DNA of 61,737 nucleotides from Planctomycetota bacterium (GCA_947444055.1 CANEYR010000016.1:1-61737); one strand, 5' to 3'; positions 34,323-44,122 are shown, counted from the stretch's first letter. Notes: generated by a model from the letters alone, not told the origin. A program made the numbers and translations.

Positions 34323-35276
34323 ATGAACTTGCTCGCGGGCGTCGACGAAGCTGGCCTCGGCCCGATCCTCGGTCCACTCGTCGTCGGCGGTGTCGCGATG
34401 TCCGGTCCCGAAGGCACCGATCCGTGGCGCCTGTTGCGTCGGCACGTCGCCCGCAAGAAGACGGAGAAGGGCAAGGTGCGCGTCGCCGACAGCAAGAAGG
34501 TGAACCAAGGCCCACACGGGCTACGGCATCTTGAAGAGACGGCGCTGGTGTTTTGGACGGCGCAGCATGGGGAATTGCCGTCGACCCTCGGGTCGTGGCT
34601 GCGAGCCCTGGGCAGCGATCTCGAACACTTGGCGCGCTGTCCCTGGTATGCCGACCTCGAGTTGCGATTGCCGCTCGTTGCCGACGCCGACTGGATCCGG
34701 CTGCAGGCCGAGATGGTGGCGCGCGCCCTTCGCCAAGGCGACGTGCGTATCGTCGACATCGCCGTGCGCGCCGTCGACGTGGAAGAATGGAACGCGCTGA
34801 TCGCCGACACCGACAACAAGAGCCGCGCGCACTTCCACGCCTACGCCGAAGTGCTCGGCCGTCTCTTGCAGCACGTGCCCGATGGCAGTTCGGGTCATCT
34901 CGTCGCCGACCGCTGCGGCGGCCGCATGCACTACGCCAACGACCTGCGCAAGCTGTGCCCGCGTGCCACCATCGAGGTCGTGTGCGAAGAACCCGCGGTG
35001 TCGTCGTACCACGTGCGGCGCGCGAACGGCACCACGACCGTCACCTTCGCCGAACGCGGCGAAGACCGCGCCTTCCCCACCGCCTTGGCCAGTTGCTTCG
35101 CCAAGTACCTGCGCGAGCTGATGGTCGAATGCCTCAACCGCTGGTTTTGCGCGCGCGTTCCCGGGCTGCAGCCGACCGCGGGTTACTACGTCGATGGCCA
35201 TCGCTTCCTGAAGGACCTGGAGCCGCACCTGGCGACGCTGGTACTGCCACGCGAACGCTTGGTGCGGGTGCGTTAG
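34323..35276 (+). CDS. Divergent RNase HII-like nuclease
   Basis: 317 residues from ATG 34323. GVDEAGLGPILGPLVVGG matches the RNase HII signature DEAGRGPxxGPV with Asp8-Glu9; ADSKKV (55-60) is the DSK motif; VADRCGGRMHY (Asp196) and AGYYVDGHRFLKDL near the end fit the remaining acidic residue and the substrate-binding Tyr/His. It is about 100 residues longer than usual, with an inserted segment around 70-160. RNase HII cuts RNA in RNA-DNA hybrids. Whether this form has that activity or a new specificity is open. A canonical RNase HI lies at 40237-40713. Confidence 0.78.
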   Translation: MNLLAGVDEAGLGPILGPLVVGGVAMSGPEGTDPWRLLRRHVARKKTEKGKVRVADSKKVNQGPHGLRHLEETALVFWTAQHGELPSTLGSWLRALGSDLEHLARCPWYADLELRLPLVADADWIRLQAEMVARALRQGDVRIVDIAVRAVDVEEWNALIADTDNKSRAHFHAYAEVLGRLLQHVPDGSSGHLVADRCGGRMHYANDLRKLCPRATIEVVCEEPAVSSYHVRRANGTTTVTFAERGEDRAFPTALASCFAKYLRELMVECLNRWFCARVPGLQPTAGYYVDGHRFLKDLEPHLATLVLPRERLVRVR

Positions 35277-35279
35277 CCG

Positions 35280-36941
35280 ATGAGCGAGATCTCCAGAGAG
35301 TCGAGCCCGAGCTCGCCATGGCGCTGGCCACTGCGCCTGTTGGCCACGGCGTACGTGCTCGTCGGTCTTGTGGTCATGCTGCGGCTGTCGCCGCGCGTTC
35401 CGTACGCCGACCCGTGGCGCTTCGTCGAGCGTTACTTGAGCGAACCGTTCCCCGCCAACGTTGTCGCCGCCGACAACGGCCATCGCGAAGTGCTGCCCAA
35501 CCTGCTGCGCGTGGTCGAGCTGCACACTTGCGCCGCCAACCAGTCGCTGCAGATCGGCGTCGGCATGGTGCTCGCGATGCTGACGCTGGCGCTGCTGCTC
35601 TACAGCCTGCGTAACTTGGCGCCGGCCGGGCGCAGCGTCGGCGCGCTGGTCGCCACCGTCGGTCTCTTCTGGCTCGGTAACGGCCGCAAGCTGGCGCACG
35701 GCAATGAGTCCGTACCGCTGTTCTTGGTGCTGTCCAGCCTGGTGCTCGGCTTGCTCGCGTTGACGGCCACTCGCATCGAGCAACGCGCCCGCGGTGCCTA
35801 TGCCGCCGCCGCCAGCGGCATCGTGGCGACCTTCACCTTCGGCAGCGGCATCGCCACCTTTCCCGCGTTCGCGATCGTGCTCGTGCTGCAGCGGGCGCCA
35901 GTGCGCCACTGGCTGCCGGTGCTGGTTGCTGCACTCGCCGCCGCCTGTGGCCTGCTGCTCGGCGAACAAGGGGCGTTGCCGAGCCATGTCGCCATCTTCG
36001 AACGAGCCGACCTGTTGCTGCGTTGGCTCGGCGCGCCATCCGTGTGGGCGTTCATTCCAATGCTCGATCCCGACCATGCCGCCCGCCTGCCGTTCGCCCA
36101 GCTGCGCGCCATGCTGACACCGCTCGCGACGGCCATGCACGACGTCTGCGGCCAGTCCCTCTCGGCGCGTTGGCCGGCACTTGCCTTCGGCGCCTTCGGC
36201 TCCCTGTGGCTGGCGGTGGCCACCTACCGCACCTACCGCGACGCTCGCGGCGCCCTCGAACGCATTGCCCTCGGCCTAGCGTGGTTTGCCGTCAGCGTCG
36301 GCGCGCTCGTCGTGCTGCTGCGCACCGGGTTCTTCCGCGTGCATCCCGAACAGGTGACCACGCAGCGCTACGTGCCGTGGTCGATGCTGTTGTGGACGGG
36401 GCTCTTGCTGCATCACGTGGCCCGTGCCCGCTCGCCGGCGCGCGCCCTGTGGCCCGCACTCACCTTCGCTTTGTTGCTCGCACCAAGCTCGGTGTGGACA
36501 GCTCGCTATGCGTGGAAACAGCTAGCAGCGGCCGAACTGACGGCCGTCGGCGCCGCGGTGTCCGTGCTCGCGAACGACTTCGATCTGGTCGAAACCCCCG
36601 AGCAGGACCTACGGCGCGCGCTGCCGCTGTTGGCTGCCCACAAGGCCGCGATGTTTGCATGGCCGGAGACCGCGCTGCTGGGCCAGCGGCTAGGCGCAGA
36701 CAGCTACACCGCGCTGACGATCACCGAAGTGGTCGTGCGGGAAGTGGTCAACCGGCTCGGCGCGCCTGGCAGCGCAATCACGTTTGCGAGCGCCGACACC
36801 CGTAGCACGCGCGTGGTGTTGTTCGGCCCTGATCGGATCGTGCGCGGCATCGCCATTCGCTTGCCATGCGACACCACTTGGCGCGGCTGGTTGCAAGGCA
36901 GCTGCGCCAAAGACCAGCTTGGTGCCAGCACCTTGCACTGA
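35280..36941 (+). CDS. Multi-pass membrane protein of unknown function
   Basis: 553 residues, three bases after the RNase HII-like stop. Nine to eleven hydrophobic segments, e.g. LLATAYVLVGLVVMLRL, IGVGMVLAMLTLALLLYSL, LFLVLSSLVLGLLALTA and LVAALAAACGLLLG, then a soluble C-terminal part from about residue 420. The first outer loop contains YADPWRFVERYL and DNGHREVLPNLLRVVE, charged residues in the place where GT-C transferases keep their catalytic acids, but the match is too weak to assign. Function not recognised. Confidence 0.65.
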   Translation: MSEISRESSPSSPWRWPLRLLATAYVLVGLVVMLRLSPRVPYADPWRFVERYLSEPFPANVVAADNGHREVLPNLLRVVELHTCAANQSLQIGVGMVLAMLTLALLLYSLRNLAPAGRSVGALVATVGLFWLGNGRKLAHGNESVPLFLVLSSLVLGLLALTATRIEQRARGAYAAAASGIVATFTFGSGIATFPAFAIVLVLQRAPVRHWLPVLVAALAAACGLLLGEQGALPSHVAIFERADLLLRWLGAPSVWAFIPMLDPDHAARLPFAQLRAMLTPLATAMHDVCGQSLSARWPALAFGAFGSLWLAVATYRTYRDARGALERIALGLAWFAVSVGALVVLLRTGFFRVHPEQVTTQRYVPWSMLLWTGLLLHHVARARSPARALWPALTFALLLAPSSVWTARYAWKQLAAAELTAVGAAVSVLANDFDLVETPEQDLRRALPLLAAHKAAMFAWPETALLGQRLGADSYTALTITEVVVREVVNRLGAPGSAITFASADTRSTRVVLFGPDRIVRGIAIRLPCDTTWRGWLQGSCAKDQLGASTLH

Positions 36942-36957
36942 ACAGCGCGGCCACGAA

Positions 36958-39483
36958 CTACGGCAACTGCGCGAGCAACTGATCGGCGGCGAGCACCAGG
37001 GCATGCTCCGCAGGCAGCAACGCCACCAACGCCACCCGCGCCGCCATCGCCGCCGTCTTCGCCTCCGCTAGGCGCCCAACGGCCGCCAACGACTGCGCGT
37101 GCAGCAAGTGCGTGTATGCCCGCGGCACCGGCGGCACGTCCGTCGCAGTCGGCAGCACCGCGACCAACTCGCCCGCCGTCGCTAGCGCCGCCGCCGCCGC
37201 GTTGGCACCCAGTTGCGCTGACACCAAGTTGTGCCCAGCAACCACCGTGTCGGGATGCGCGAGGCCGAGGCTCGTCTTGTGGCCCAGGAACGCCTGCTCG
37301 CACACTTCACGGGCAGCCGCCGCCTCACCGTTCTGCATCAAGGCAAAAGCCTTCGCCGCCATGACGAACAGCGTGCGGCGATTGTCCGCACCGAACGTTC
37401 GCTGGCAGCGCGGCAGCAAGTCATCCGCCAACGCGCGCAACCCGGCGACGTCCCCCTGGCGCTGCAACACCTTCAACAAGTGGTAGCCGCAGCCCAGCGT
37501 CAACGCATGGTCGGGACCGAGCAGCTGGCTGTAGCCCGCGATCGCCTCGCCGTGCATCGCCGCCGCGCGCTCGAGGTCCCCCAGTTCGCGCCAACACTCC
37601 GCAAGGTTGTCGGCGATTTGCCACGTGCTGGCGTCGCCATGACCGCCGCGCTGGCTGCGCGTCAACGCCTCCTGCAGGACGTCGCGTGCCTCGTCAGGTC
37701 GCGACATCGCCAACAACAGCGATCCCAGGCAGTGCAGCGTCGCCACCGTGGCCTCGTCGTCCTTGCCAAGCACGCGTTCGCGGTGTTGCACGACCTCGCG
37801 ATAGAGCGCCTCCGCCTCGGCCAAGCGTCCCGCGTCGCGCCACAACAAGGCCTGCATGTGCTGGATGCGCAGCCACAGCCCATCGTCGGCGCCGAACTGC
37901 CGCTCGCCACGTTGCCACAACGCCGTCGTCGCGCGTTGGGCTTCGTCCAGGCGATCCTGTTCACGCCACACCAACACCAGCGATAACTCCGCTTCGATCG
38001 TCTGCCGCGAAGCACCGCCAACCTGGCGCCACAACTCGACGGCTCGCGCCAAGTGCACTTCGGCCGCCGCCACCACCGACAACGAACGGTACGAGTCGCC
38101 AACCAACTGCCGCAACTCCGCTTCGACCCGCGCATCCGGGAACGCCTCGGTCGCCAAGCCCTTGGCCGCCACGTCGAGAGCTTCGCGCACTGTGTAGTCG
38201 ACGCCGCGACTGCGCATGGCGTCCGATTCGGCGAGCACGTCGCGCGCGAACTTCGCCACCCGCGCCGCCAGCCGTTCCTTGCGCAGAAGCTCGATGTTCT
38301 GCAGCGACAACATCACGAAGCTGGTGATGGCCACCGCCACGATCGCCGCGACCGCGAGCACCAGCCCACGCCGCCGCCGCGCGAACAGGCGCACGTGGTA
38401 GAAGGTGCTGGGCGGACGCGCGGCCACCGGACGCTGCGCCAAGAACGCCCGCAGATCGTCCGCGAGTGCGGCGACCGATGCATAGCGATCCCCGCGCTCG
38501 CGCCGCAGCGCCTTGCCAACGACCACTTCGAGGTCGGCATCGAGCCCGCGGACGGACTGCCGCAGCCGCGGCGCCTCCATCGTTTCAATCGCGCGGGCTA
38601 CCTGCCAAGGTGAGAGGCCGGTCACCTGGAACGGACGCTTGCCCGCCAACAGCTCGAACGCGATGACGCCAAGGGCCCAGACGTCGCAGCGCAGGTCGAC
38701 CAGATGGCCGCCGACTTGCTCTGGGCTCATGTACGCGAGCGTTCCCAGCACGAACCCATGCTCGGTGCGCACGCTGACCGCACTCGGCTCGCTGCTGCGC
38801 GCGATGCCGAAGTCGATCACCTTGACGCGGCCGTCGCGATCGACGAGCACGTTCGGCGGCTTCAGATCGCGGTGGATGACGCCGTGCAAATGGCCGTGGT
38901 GCACCGCGTCGCAAGCTTGCAGCAACAGCCCCACACGCTCGCGCACGGACAAGTTCGCCGCGGCCGCGAAGGTGACGAGATCGCGCGCGCCTTCGACCAA
39001 CTCCATCGCAAACCATGGCAACTCAAGGCCACCCGCCGCGTGCACACCGACGGCATAGACCTGCGCGATGCCAGGATGACGCAGCCTGGCGAGCAGTTCG
39101 GCCTCTTGGCGAAAACGCGGCGCCGCCGAAGCGCCCGCGAGACCGATCGACATCACCTTCAAGGCGACCAGGCGCTGCGGTTCGTCCTGCCAGGCGGAAT
39201 AGACGGTGCCCATGCCGCCGCCGCCGAGCACGGCTTGGATGCGATAGGCGCCAATGCGCACACCGACCAAGGTGTCGGCCGCCGCCACCAACGTCGCCGC
39301 GGGGCGATCCAGCAAGGCACCCATCGTGCCCGCTTCGCGGTCGTGAGCGAGCAGCTGTTCAACCTGCTGGCGCAGCGCGGCATCGGCGCCGCACGCACGC
39401 CCGAGGAACGCGTCGCGATCGGCCAGCGCCACTTCGAGCGCGTCCTCGAACACCGTTCGCACCCGCAAAAACTCGGTCGTCAT
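36958..39483 (-). CDS. Membrane Ser/Thr protein kinase with TPR tail, partner of ECF sigma factor
   Basis: 841 residues. An N-terminal helical region (about 1-75, VRTVFEDALEVALADRDAFLGRAC, LLAHDREAGTM) precedes the kinase: glycine loop GGGGMG (87-92), Lys109, HRDLKPPN (204-211), DFG (224-226), SPEQ. A membrane helix lies at about 371-395. The outer part has six or more TPR-like units with EAL/EAxALYREVV phrases. It starts three bases after the sigma-factor stop on the same strand. Such pairs are known in planctomycetes and acidobacteria, where the kinase is thought to control the sigma factor. Activating signal unknown. Confidence 0.93.
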   Translation of the reverse strand: MTTEFLRVRTVFEDALEVALADRDAFLGRACGADAALRQQVEQLLAHDREAGTMGALLDRPAATLVAAADTLVGVRIGAYRIQAVLGGGGMGTVYSAWQDEPQRLVALKVMSIGLAGASAAPRFRQEAELLARLRHPGIAQVYAVGVHAAGGLELPWFAMELVEGARDLVTFAAAANLSVRERVGLLLQACDAVHHGHLHGVIHRDLKPPNVLVDRDGRVKVIDFGIARSSEPSAVSVRTEHGFVLGTLAYMSPEQVGGHLVDLRCDVWALGVIAFELLAGKRPFQVTGLSPWQVARAIETMEAPRLRQSVRGLDADLEVVVGKALRRERGDRYASVAALADDLRAFLAQRPVAARPPSTFYHVRLFARRRRGLVLAVAAIVAVAITSFVMLSLQNIELLRKERLAARVAKFARDVLAESDAMRSRGVDYTVREALDVAAKGLATEAFPDARVEAELRQLVGDSYRSLSVVAAAEVHLARAVELWRQVGGASRQTIEAELSLVLVWREQDRLDEAQRATTALWQRGERQFGADDGLWLRIQHMQALLWRDAGRLAEAEALYREVVQHRERVLGKDDEATVATLHCLGSLLLAMSRPDEARDVLQEALTRSQRGGHGDASTWQIADNLAECWRELGDLERAAAMHGEAIAGYSQLLGPDHALTLGCGYHLLKVLQRQGDVAGLRALADDLLPRCQRTFGADNRRTLFVMAAKAFALMQNGEAAAAREVCEQAFLGHKTSLGLAHPDTVVAGHNLVSAQLGANAAAAALATAGELVAVLPTATDVPPVPRAYTHLLHAQSLAAVGRLAEAKTAAMAARVALVALLPAEHALVLAADQLLAQLP

Positions 39484-39486
39484 CGT

Positions 39487-40068
39487 TCACTCCGACGGCG
39501 GCAACAAACCGAGTTCGCGCACGAGGAACGCGCGCGCTAGCCGCCAACCGCGCTCGACACTGCGCAACGAGATGCCAAGGCCAGCGGCCGTCGCGGCATT
39601 GTCGAGACCACCGAAGAAGCGCATCTCGACCAGTTGCCCCAACTGCGGGTCGAGCGCTTGCAAGCGGCCCAGCGCCTCGTCGACGGCGAGCAGGCTCTGC
39701 GCATCGTCCCGCGCGGCGAACGCTTCACTGTCGAGATCGACCCGCCGACCACCGCCGCGCTTTTGGGCCGCACGCGCGCGCGCATGGTCGACCAGCACAT
39801 GGCGCATGGCCTTCGCCGCCACCCGAAAGAAGTGCGAACGATCAGAGTACTCCGCTCCGGGCTCGACCAACCGCATGTAGGCCTCGTGCAGCAGCGCCGT
39901 CGCTTGCAAGGTGTGGCCAGCCCGTTCCTCCCCCATCAAACGCGCCGCCAATCGGTGCAGTTCGGCATACACGAGCGGCAGCAGCTGCTCGGCAGCGGCG
40001 GCATCGCCAGCGCCCATCGCGCGCAGCAAGCGCGTGGTCGCCGCCGGTTGGTCGGCGGACGAAGTCAT
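39487..40068 (-). CDS. ECF-type RNA polymerase sigma factor (Sigma70_ECF/TIGR02999-like)
   Basis: 193 residues from ATG 40068; another in-frame ATG at 40077 is part of the candidate -10. LLPLVYAELHRLAARLMGEERAGHTLQATALLHEAYMRLV is the signature of the planctomycete/acidobacterial ECF group, followed by FFRVAAKAMRHVLVDHARARAAQKRGGG and a region-4 helix-turn-helix (VEMRFFGGLDNAATAAGLGISLRSVERGWRLARAFL). No anti-sigma gene is adjacent; the kinase downstream by three bases is the likely regulator. Confidence 0.93.
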   Translation of the reverse strand: MTSSADQPAATTRLLRAMGAGDAAAAEQLLPLVYAELHRLAARLMGEERAGHTLQATALLHEAYMRLVEPGAEYSDRSHFFRVAAKAMRHVLVDHARARAAQKRGGGRRVDLDSEAFAARDDAQSLLAVDEALGRLQALDPQLGQLVEMRFFGGLDNAATAAGLGISLRSVERGWRLARAFLVRELGLLPPSE

Positions 40069-40075
40069 GGCGGCC

Positions 40076-40103
40076 ATTGTGCCAAAGCGCGGGCGAGCGT
40101 CAC
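40076..40103 (-). promoter_or_regulatory. Candidate promoter of the sigma factor/kinase operon
   Basis: On the minus strand GTGACG (40103-40098), 16-base spacer, CACAAT (40081-40076), with the ATG seven bases on. The near absence of a leader matches other starts in the window. Confidence 0.4.
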
Positions 40104-40236
40104 GCTCCGGTTGCGGCGATCGCGCACTTGGTCGCGCCCAAACTGCGATGGCGCCGCGGTTGCGGCCTACGACGTGCATGCCCACCAAGGCGACAAGCAA
40201 CGGTGCCAACCGCCACGATTGTGTCGAGGCATCGCC

Positions 40237-40713
40237 TCATTCGGGGGCGAACCCGACGTCGTCCGCCAGCGGCCCACCATTCGCCGCATCGACCGCCAAC
40301 ACATCACAGCGCTCGTTCTCAGGGTTGCCGGTGTGGCCGCGCACCCAGCGCCAGTCGATCGTGTGCGGGGCGATGGCCACCAGCATGCGTTCCCACAAGT
40401 CGCGGTTCTTCACCGGCTTCTTGCCCGCCGTGCGCCAACCGCGCTGCTGCCAGCCCGCCAGCCAGCCCTTGGTCAGGGCGTGAATGACGTACTGCGAGTC
40501 GGACCACAGTTCGACCTGGCACGGACGAGTCAGGCTTTCCAGACCGACGATGGCGCCGAGCAGCTCCATGCGGTTGTTGGTCGTATGACGAAACCCGGCT
40601 GACAGCTCCTTGCGGCGCTCGCCAAACAGCAACACGGTGCCGTAGCCGCCACGGCCCGGATTGCCAAGGCAAGCACCGTCGCTGTAGATCGTCACCGGGG
40701 GAAGGTCGGCCAT
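40237..40713 (-). CDS. rnhA: Ribonuclease HI
   Basis: 158 residues from ATG 40713. Cleaves the RNA strand of RNA-DNA hybrids. Catalytic residues are all present: Asp12 (YSDGACLGNPG), Glu50 (TTNNRMELLGAI), Asp72 (ELWSDSQYVI), His127 (WVRGHTGNPENERCDVLA) and Asp137. The basic handle region (KGWLAGWQQRGWRTAGKKPVKN) is the type found in E. coli. Divergent from valS with 106 bases between the starts. Confidence 0.96.
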   Translation of the reverse strand: MADLPPVTIYSDGACLGNPGRGGYGTVLLFGERRKELSAGFRHTTNNRMELLGAIVGLESLTRPCQVELWSDSQYVIHALTKGWLAGWQQRGWRTAGKKPVKNRDLWERMLVAIAPHTIDWRWVRGHTGNPENERCDVLAVDAANGGPLADDVGFAPE

Positions 40714-40721
40714 CGCCTCGT

Positions 40722-40750
40722 CGAATAGCGGAGAAGGCGCCGCCGAACAA
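40722..40750 (-). promoter_or_regulatory. Candidate rnhA promoter (TTGTTC-17-TATTCG)
   Basis: Minus strand: TTGTTC 40750-40745, exactly 17 bases, TATTCG 40727-40722; start codon eight bases downstream, again almost without a leader. Confidence 0.5.
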
Positions 40751-40801
40751 CGGCGAGCTGAACGCCGCACCAGGACGCGTGCCTCGTTCGCCTTCGCTGC
40801 C

Positions 40802-40807
40802 TAGACT
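40802..40807 (+). promoter_or_regulatory. TAGACT -10-like hexamer, 12 nt before valS
   Basis: Located in the divergent rnhA-valS gap. The -35 position (GTGCCT, 17-base spacing) is weak. Confidence 0.35.
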
Positions 40808-40819
40808 CTTCGCCCGCCG

Positions 40820-43800
40820 ATGAGCACCGAACTGCCAACGAAGTACGAACCGCAATCACAAGAGCCACTCGTCACCGCACGCTGGCTCGCCACCAAGGCG
40901 TTCGCCGCCACCCCCGACCATCGCGACCAGCGCTTCGTCGTGATGATGCCGCTACCGAACGTCACCGGCGCGCTGCACATGGGCCACGCGATGGACAACG
41001 TGATGCAGGACTTGCTGATCCGTTGGCACCGCATGCAAGGCGACAACACGCTGTGGCAAGCGGGCACCGACCACGCCGGCATCGCCACGCAAGCAGTCGT
41101 CGAGAAGCGCTTGAAAGAGATCGACGGCAAGACCCGCCACGATGTTGGGCGCGACGGTCTGGTCGCGCGCATTCACGACTGGGCAGCCGTAAGCAAGCAG
41201 CGCATCGTCACCCAACAGCAGGCGATGGGCTGCTCGTGCGATTGGGACCGCGCTCGCTTCACCATGGACGAAGTGTGCGCGCGGGCCGTGCGCCACACGT
41301 TCTTTGCGATGTTTCAAGACGGCTTGATCTTCCGCGGCAACCGCCTCGTCAACTGGGACTGCGCCTTGCAGACCGCGGTCGCCGACGACGAGCTCTACAA
41401 AGAGACCGTGCAGGGCAAGTTCTACTACCTGCGCTACCCGGTGCTCGACGCGGCGGCGGGTGACGTCGCGCACGTGGTGGTCGCGACCACGCGCCCCGAG
41501 ACGATGCTCGGCGATACGGCGGTCGCGGTGCATCCCGATCCCGCTGCGGCCCTGCGCGCCAGCATCGCCGCCCAACGCGACAAGCTCGCCGCCGCCCCCG
41601 TCAAAGAGAAGGCTGCTGCCGAGCAAGAACTCGAACGCCTCGTCGCGCGCGAACGCGACGTCTTGCCAGCCCTCGTGCAAATCTCGGCGATGGCAAAGGC
41701 CGGCAAGAAGCTGCGGCTGCCGCTGATCCAGCGCACCATTCCGCTGATCCTCGACGAGTGGGCGGACCCATCGCTTGGCACCGGCTTGGTCAAGATCACG
41801 CCCGCCCACGACCCCAACGACTACGCGGTGTGGCAACGCCATCTGCACATCGGCGCCATCAATGTGCTGAACACCGATGGCTCGATCAGCCAACACGGCG
41901 GCCCCTACCAGGGCCTCGATCGCTTCGTCGCACGCAAGCGCGTGATGGCCGACCTGGAAGCCGCAGGCTTGGTCGAACGCGTGGAGGATCGCACGATCGA
42001 GATCGACCACAGCGATCGCAGCAAGACCATCGTCGAGCCGTACCTGAGCAAGCAGTGGTTTGTCCGCATGGCCGATGTCGACGGCGGCGTCGTCATGGGC
42101 CGCGGCACCAACAAGGAGTTCCGCGGCAAGGGCCTCGCTCAAGTGGCTCTCGATGCGTCGGCAGGCACCTTGCCGCCGTTGCCCAATGGCACACCACGGC
42201 AGCGCGTGGCCTTCCAGCCGGATCCCGAGCGCTACCGCAAGATGTATGACCAGTGGCTCGGCGAGAAGCGCGACTGGTGCATCAGCCGGCAGCTTTGGTG
42301 GGGCCACCGCATTCCGGTTTGGCGCGGCGACATGTTGGCGCAACAACTGCTGATGCTCGAACCGCTGCTCGGCAGCCAACTGCAACGCACGGATGTCGCC
42401 GCGTGGGTGCTGCTGCCCGACGGCATGCGGTTGTCGCTACGGGAAGCGTTCGCGCACTTGAAGGGCCCGAATGCACCGACCACGGTCGAAGTGCAAGTGT
42501 GCTTCCTCGACGCGCAAAACGACACCAGCCTCGGCGCCATGCTGCAAGGCGTGGGCATGCAGCTCGATCCCGATGTGCTCGACACCTGGTTCAGCTCCGC
42601 CCTGTGGCCGCACAGCACGCTCGGCTGGCCCGATCCACAGCACGCGAAGGTCGATGCGGGGCAGGCCTCGCTGGCGAGCGGCCCCGGGCAGCCTGATGCG
42701 CTCAGTTACTGGTACCCAGGTTCTTGCCTCGTCACCGGCCGCGACATCATCACGCTGTGGGTGGCGCGCATGGTGATGACCGGGCTCTACAACCTCGGCG
42801 ACGTGCCGTTCCACTCGGTGTTCTTGCACGCGACGATCCTCGACGGCAAGGGCGAGCGCATGAGCAAGAGCAAGGGCAACGGCATCGACCCGCTCGACAT
42901 CATCTCGCGATACGGCGCCGATGCGCTGCGCTACGTCGTCTGCGAACTACAGACCGGCACCCAAGACATCCGCCTGCCGGTGCAAGCGATCTCGCCGTTC
43001 ACCAAGGCCGGCGAACCAGAACGCTTGATCGACCTGGCGACCGCGAAGCCAGGCCCGTACCTCGGCACCTTCCTCGATCCGGAAACGAAGCAGCCGATGG
43101 ACCTCATCGGCCAGTACAGCCAGCAGGGCATCACCGCGGCGAAGGCGACCAGTGAACGCTTCGTCGTCGGCGCCAACTTCTGCAACAAGCTGTTCAACGC
43201 GGCGCGCTTCGCCTTCCTCAACCTGACCGGCACGGCGTTCCGGCCGCTGGCAGTGCACTCGCTGGCGGTGGAGGACCAGTGGATCCTGTCGCGGCTCGCG
43301 CATGCGATCACGACGGTGCAGAAGAACCTGCTCGATTACAACCCAGCGGCTGCCATCGGCTCGGCGCGCGACTTCTTCTGGAACGAGCTGTGCGACTGGT
43401 ATCTCGAAATGCTGAAGCCGCGCTATCGCGAAGGTGCAGACCTTGGCTCGCGCGAAGTGGCGCAACAAGTGCTCGCCGCCGTGCTCGACCAGACGCTGCG
43501 TTTGCTGCACCCGTTCGTGCCGTTCTTGACGGAGACGCTGTGGACGAAGTTGAACGAACTGGCGCCGGTGCGCGGCATCGAGACGCCGTTCGCAGCCAGC
43601 GAGCAAGTGGTGTTGGCGCAATGGCCGACGGCTCCCGCCAGCTGGCGCGGGCCCGACGTTGACCGCAACATCGCCACGATGCAGCAGTGGTGCGTCGCCA
43701 TTCGCGAGACGCGAGCCCGCTACCAAGTGCTGCCGAAGGAGCGGCTGACGGCGCGCTTCGTGGCGGACGGCGACATCGCGGCGACGCTGCGCGCGACGTC

Positions 43801-44122
43801 GACGTTGCTGGCGCACATGAGTGGCCTTGCGGAGGTGACGATCGCGCTCGCTGCCGAGCGCAGCAAAGACGCGGCCACGGTCGTGCTCGGCGCCGCCAAG
43901 GCGTTCCTGCTCGGCGTCGTCGATCTGCAGAAGGAACAGGCCAAGCTGGAGAAGGAAGCCGACAAGGTGCGCGGGCAAATCGGCGGCATCGAGAAGAAGC
44001 TCAGCAACGAAGGCTTTGTTGCCAAGGCGCCGCCCGCGGTGATCGAGAAGGAACGCGCCAACCTGACGGCGTTGCAGGCGCAGTTGGCTGGCATCGAGCA
44101 GAGCTTGCGCGATCTCGGCTAG
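40820..44122 (+). CDS. valS: Valyl-tRNA synthetase
   Basis: Charges tRNA-Val. 1100 residues. Class I motifs: HMGH (53-56) in PLPNVTGALHMGHA and MSKSK (about 681-685) in ERMSKSKGNGIDPLDI; VATTRPETMLGDTAVAVHP starts the editing domain, and DVLDTWFSSALWPHSTLGWPD precedes the second half. The C-terminal coiled coil (LQKEQAKLEKEADKVRGQIGGIEKKL) is the tRNA-contacting arm. It is 150-200 residues longer than usual because of three inserts: a helical one in the editing domain (about 245-290), one of about 75 residues after GHRIPVWRG, and one of about 45 before NFCNKLFNAARF. All are in frame. Confidence 0.97.
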   Translation: MSTELPTKYEPQSQEPLVTARWLATKAFAATPDHRDQRFVVMMPLPNVTGALHMGHAMDNVMQDLLIRWHRMQGDNTLWQAGTDHAGIATQAVVEKRLKEIDGKTRHDVGRDGLVARIHDWAAVSKQRIVTQQQAMGCSCDWDRARFTMDEVCARAVRHTFFAMFQDGLIFRGNRLVNWDCALQTAVADDELYKETVQGKFYYLRYPVLDAAAGDVAHVVVATTRPETMLGDTAVAVHPDPAAALRASIAAQRDKLAAAPVKEKAAAEQELERLVARERDVLPALVQISAMAKAGKKLRLPLIQRTIPLILDEWADPSLGTGLVKITPAHDPNDYAVWQRHLHIGAINVLNTDGSISQHGGPYQGLDRFVARKRVMADLEAAGLVERVEDRTIEIDHSDRSKTIVEPYLSKQWFVRMADVDGGVVMGRGTNKEFRGKGLAQVALDASAGTLPPLPNGTPRQRVAFQPDPERYRKMYDQWLGEKRDWCISRQLWWGHRIPVWRGDMLAQQLLMLEPLLGSQLQRTDVAAWVLLPDGMRLSLREAFAHLKGPNAPTTVEVQVCFLDAQNDTSLGAMLQGVGMQLDPDVLDTWFSSALWPHSTLGWPDPQHAKVDAGQASLASGPGQPDALSYWYPGSCLVTGRDIITLWVARMVMTGLYNLGDVPFHSVFLHATILDGKGERMSKSKGNGIDPLDIISRYGADALRYVVCELQTGTQDIRLPVQAISPFTKAGEPERLIDLATAKPGPYLGTFLDPETKQPMDLIGQYSQQGITAAKATSERFVVGANFCNKLFNAARFAFLNLTGTAFRPLAVHSLAVEDQWILSRLAHAITTVQKNLLDYNPAAAIGSARDFFWNELCDWYLEMLKPRYREGADLGSREVAQQVLAAVLDQTLRLLHPFVPFLTETLWTKLNELAPVRGIETPFAASEQVVLAQWPTAPASWRGPDVDRNIATMQQWCVAIRETRARYQVLPKERLTARFVADGDIAATLRATSTLLAHMSGLAEVTIALAAERSKDAATVVLGAAKAFLLGVVDLQKEQAKLEKEADKVRGQIGGIEKKLSNEGFVAKAPPAVIEKERANLTALQAQLAGIEQSLRDLG

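Noticed and set aside
40952..42385. Long minus-strand frame inside valS
   Set aside because: Fully antisense to a certain gene, Val/His/Arg-rich, no motif.
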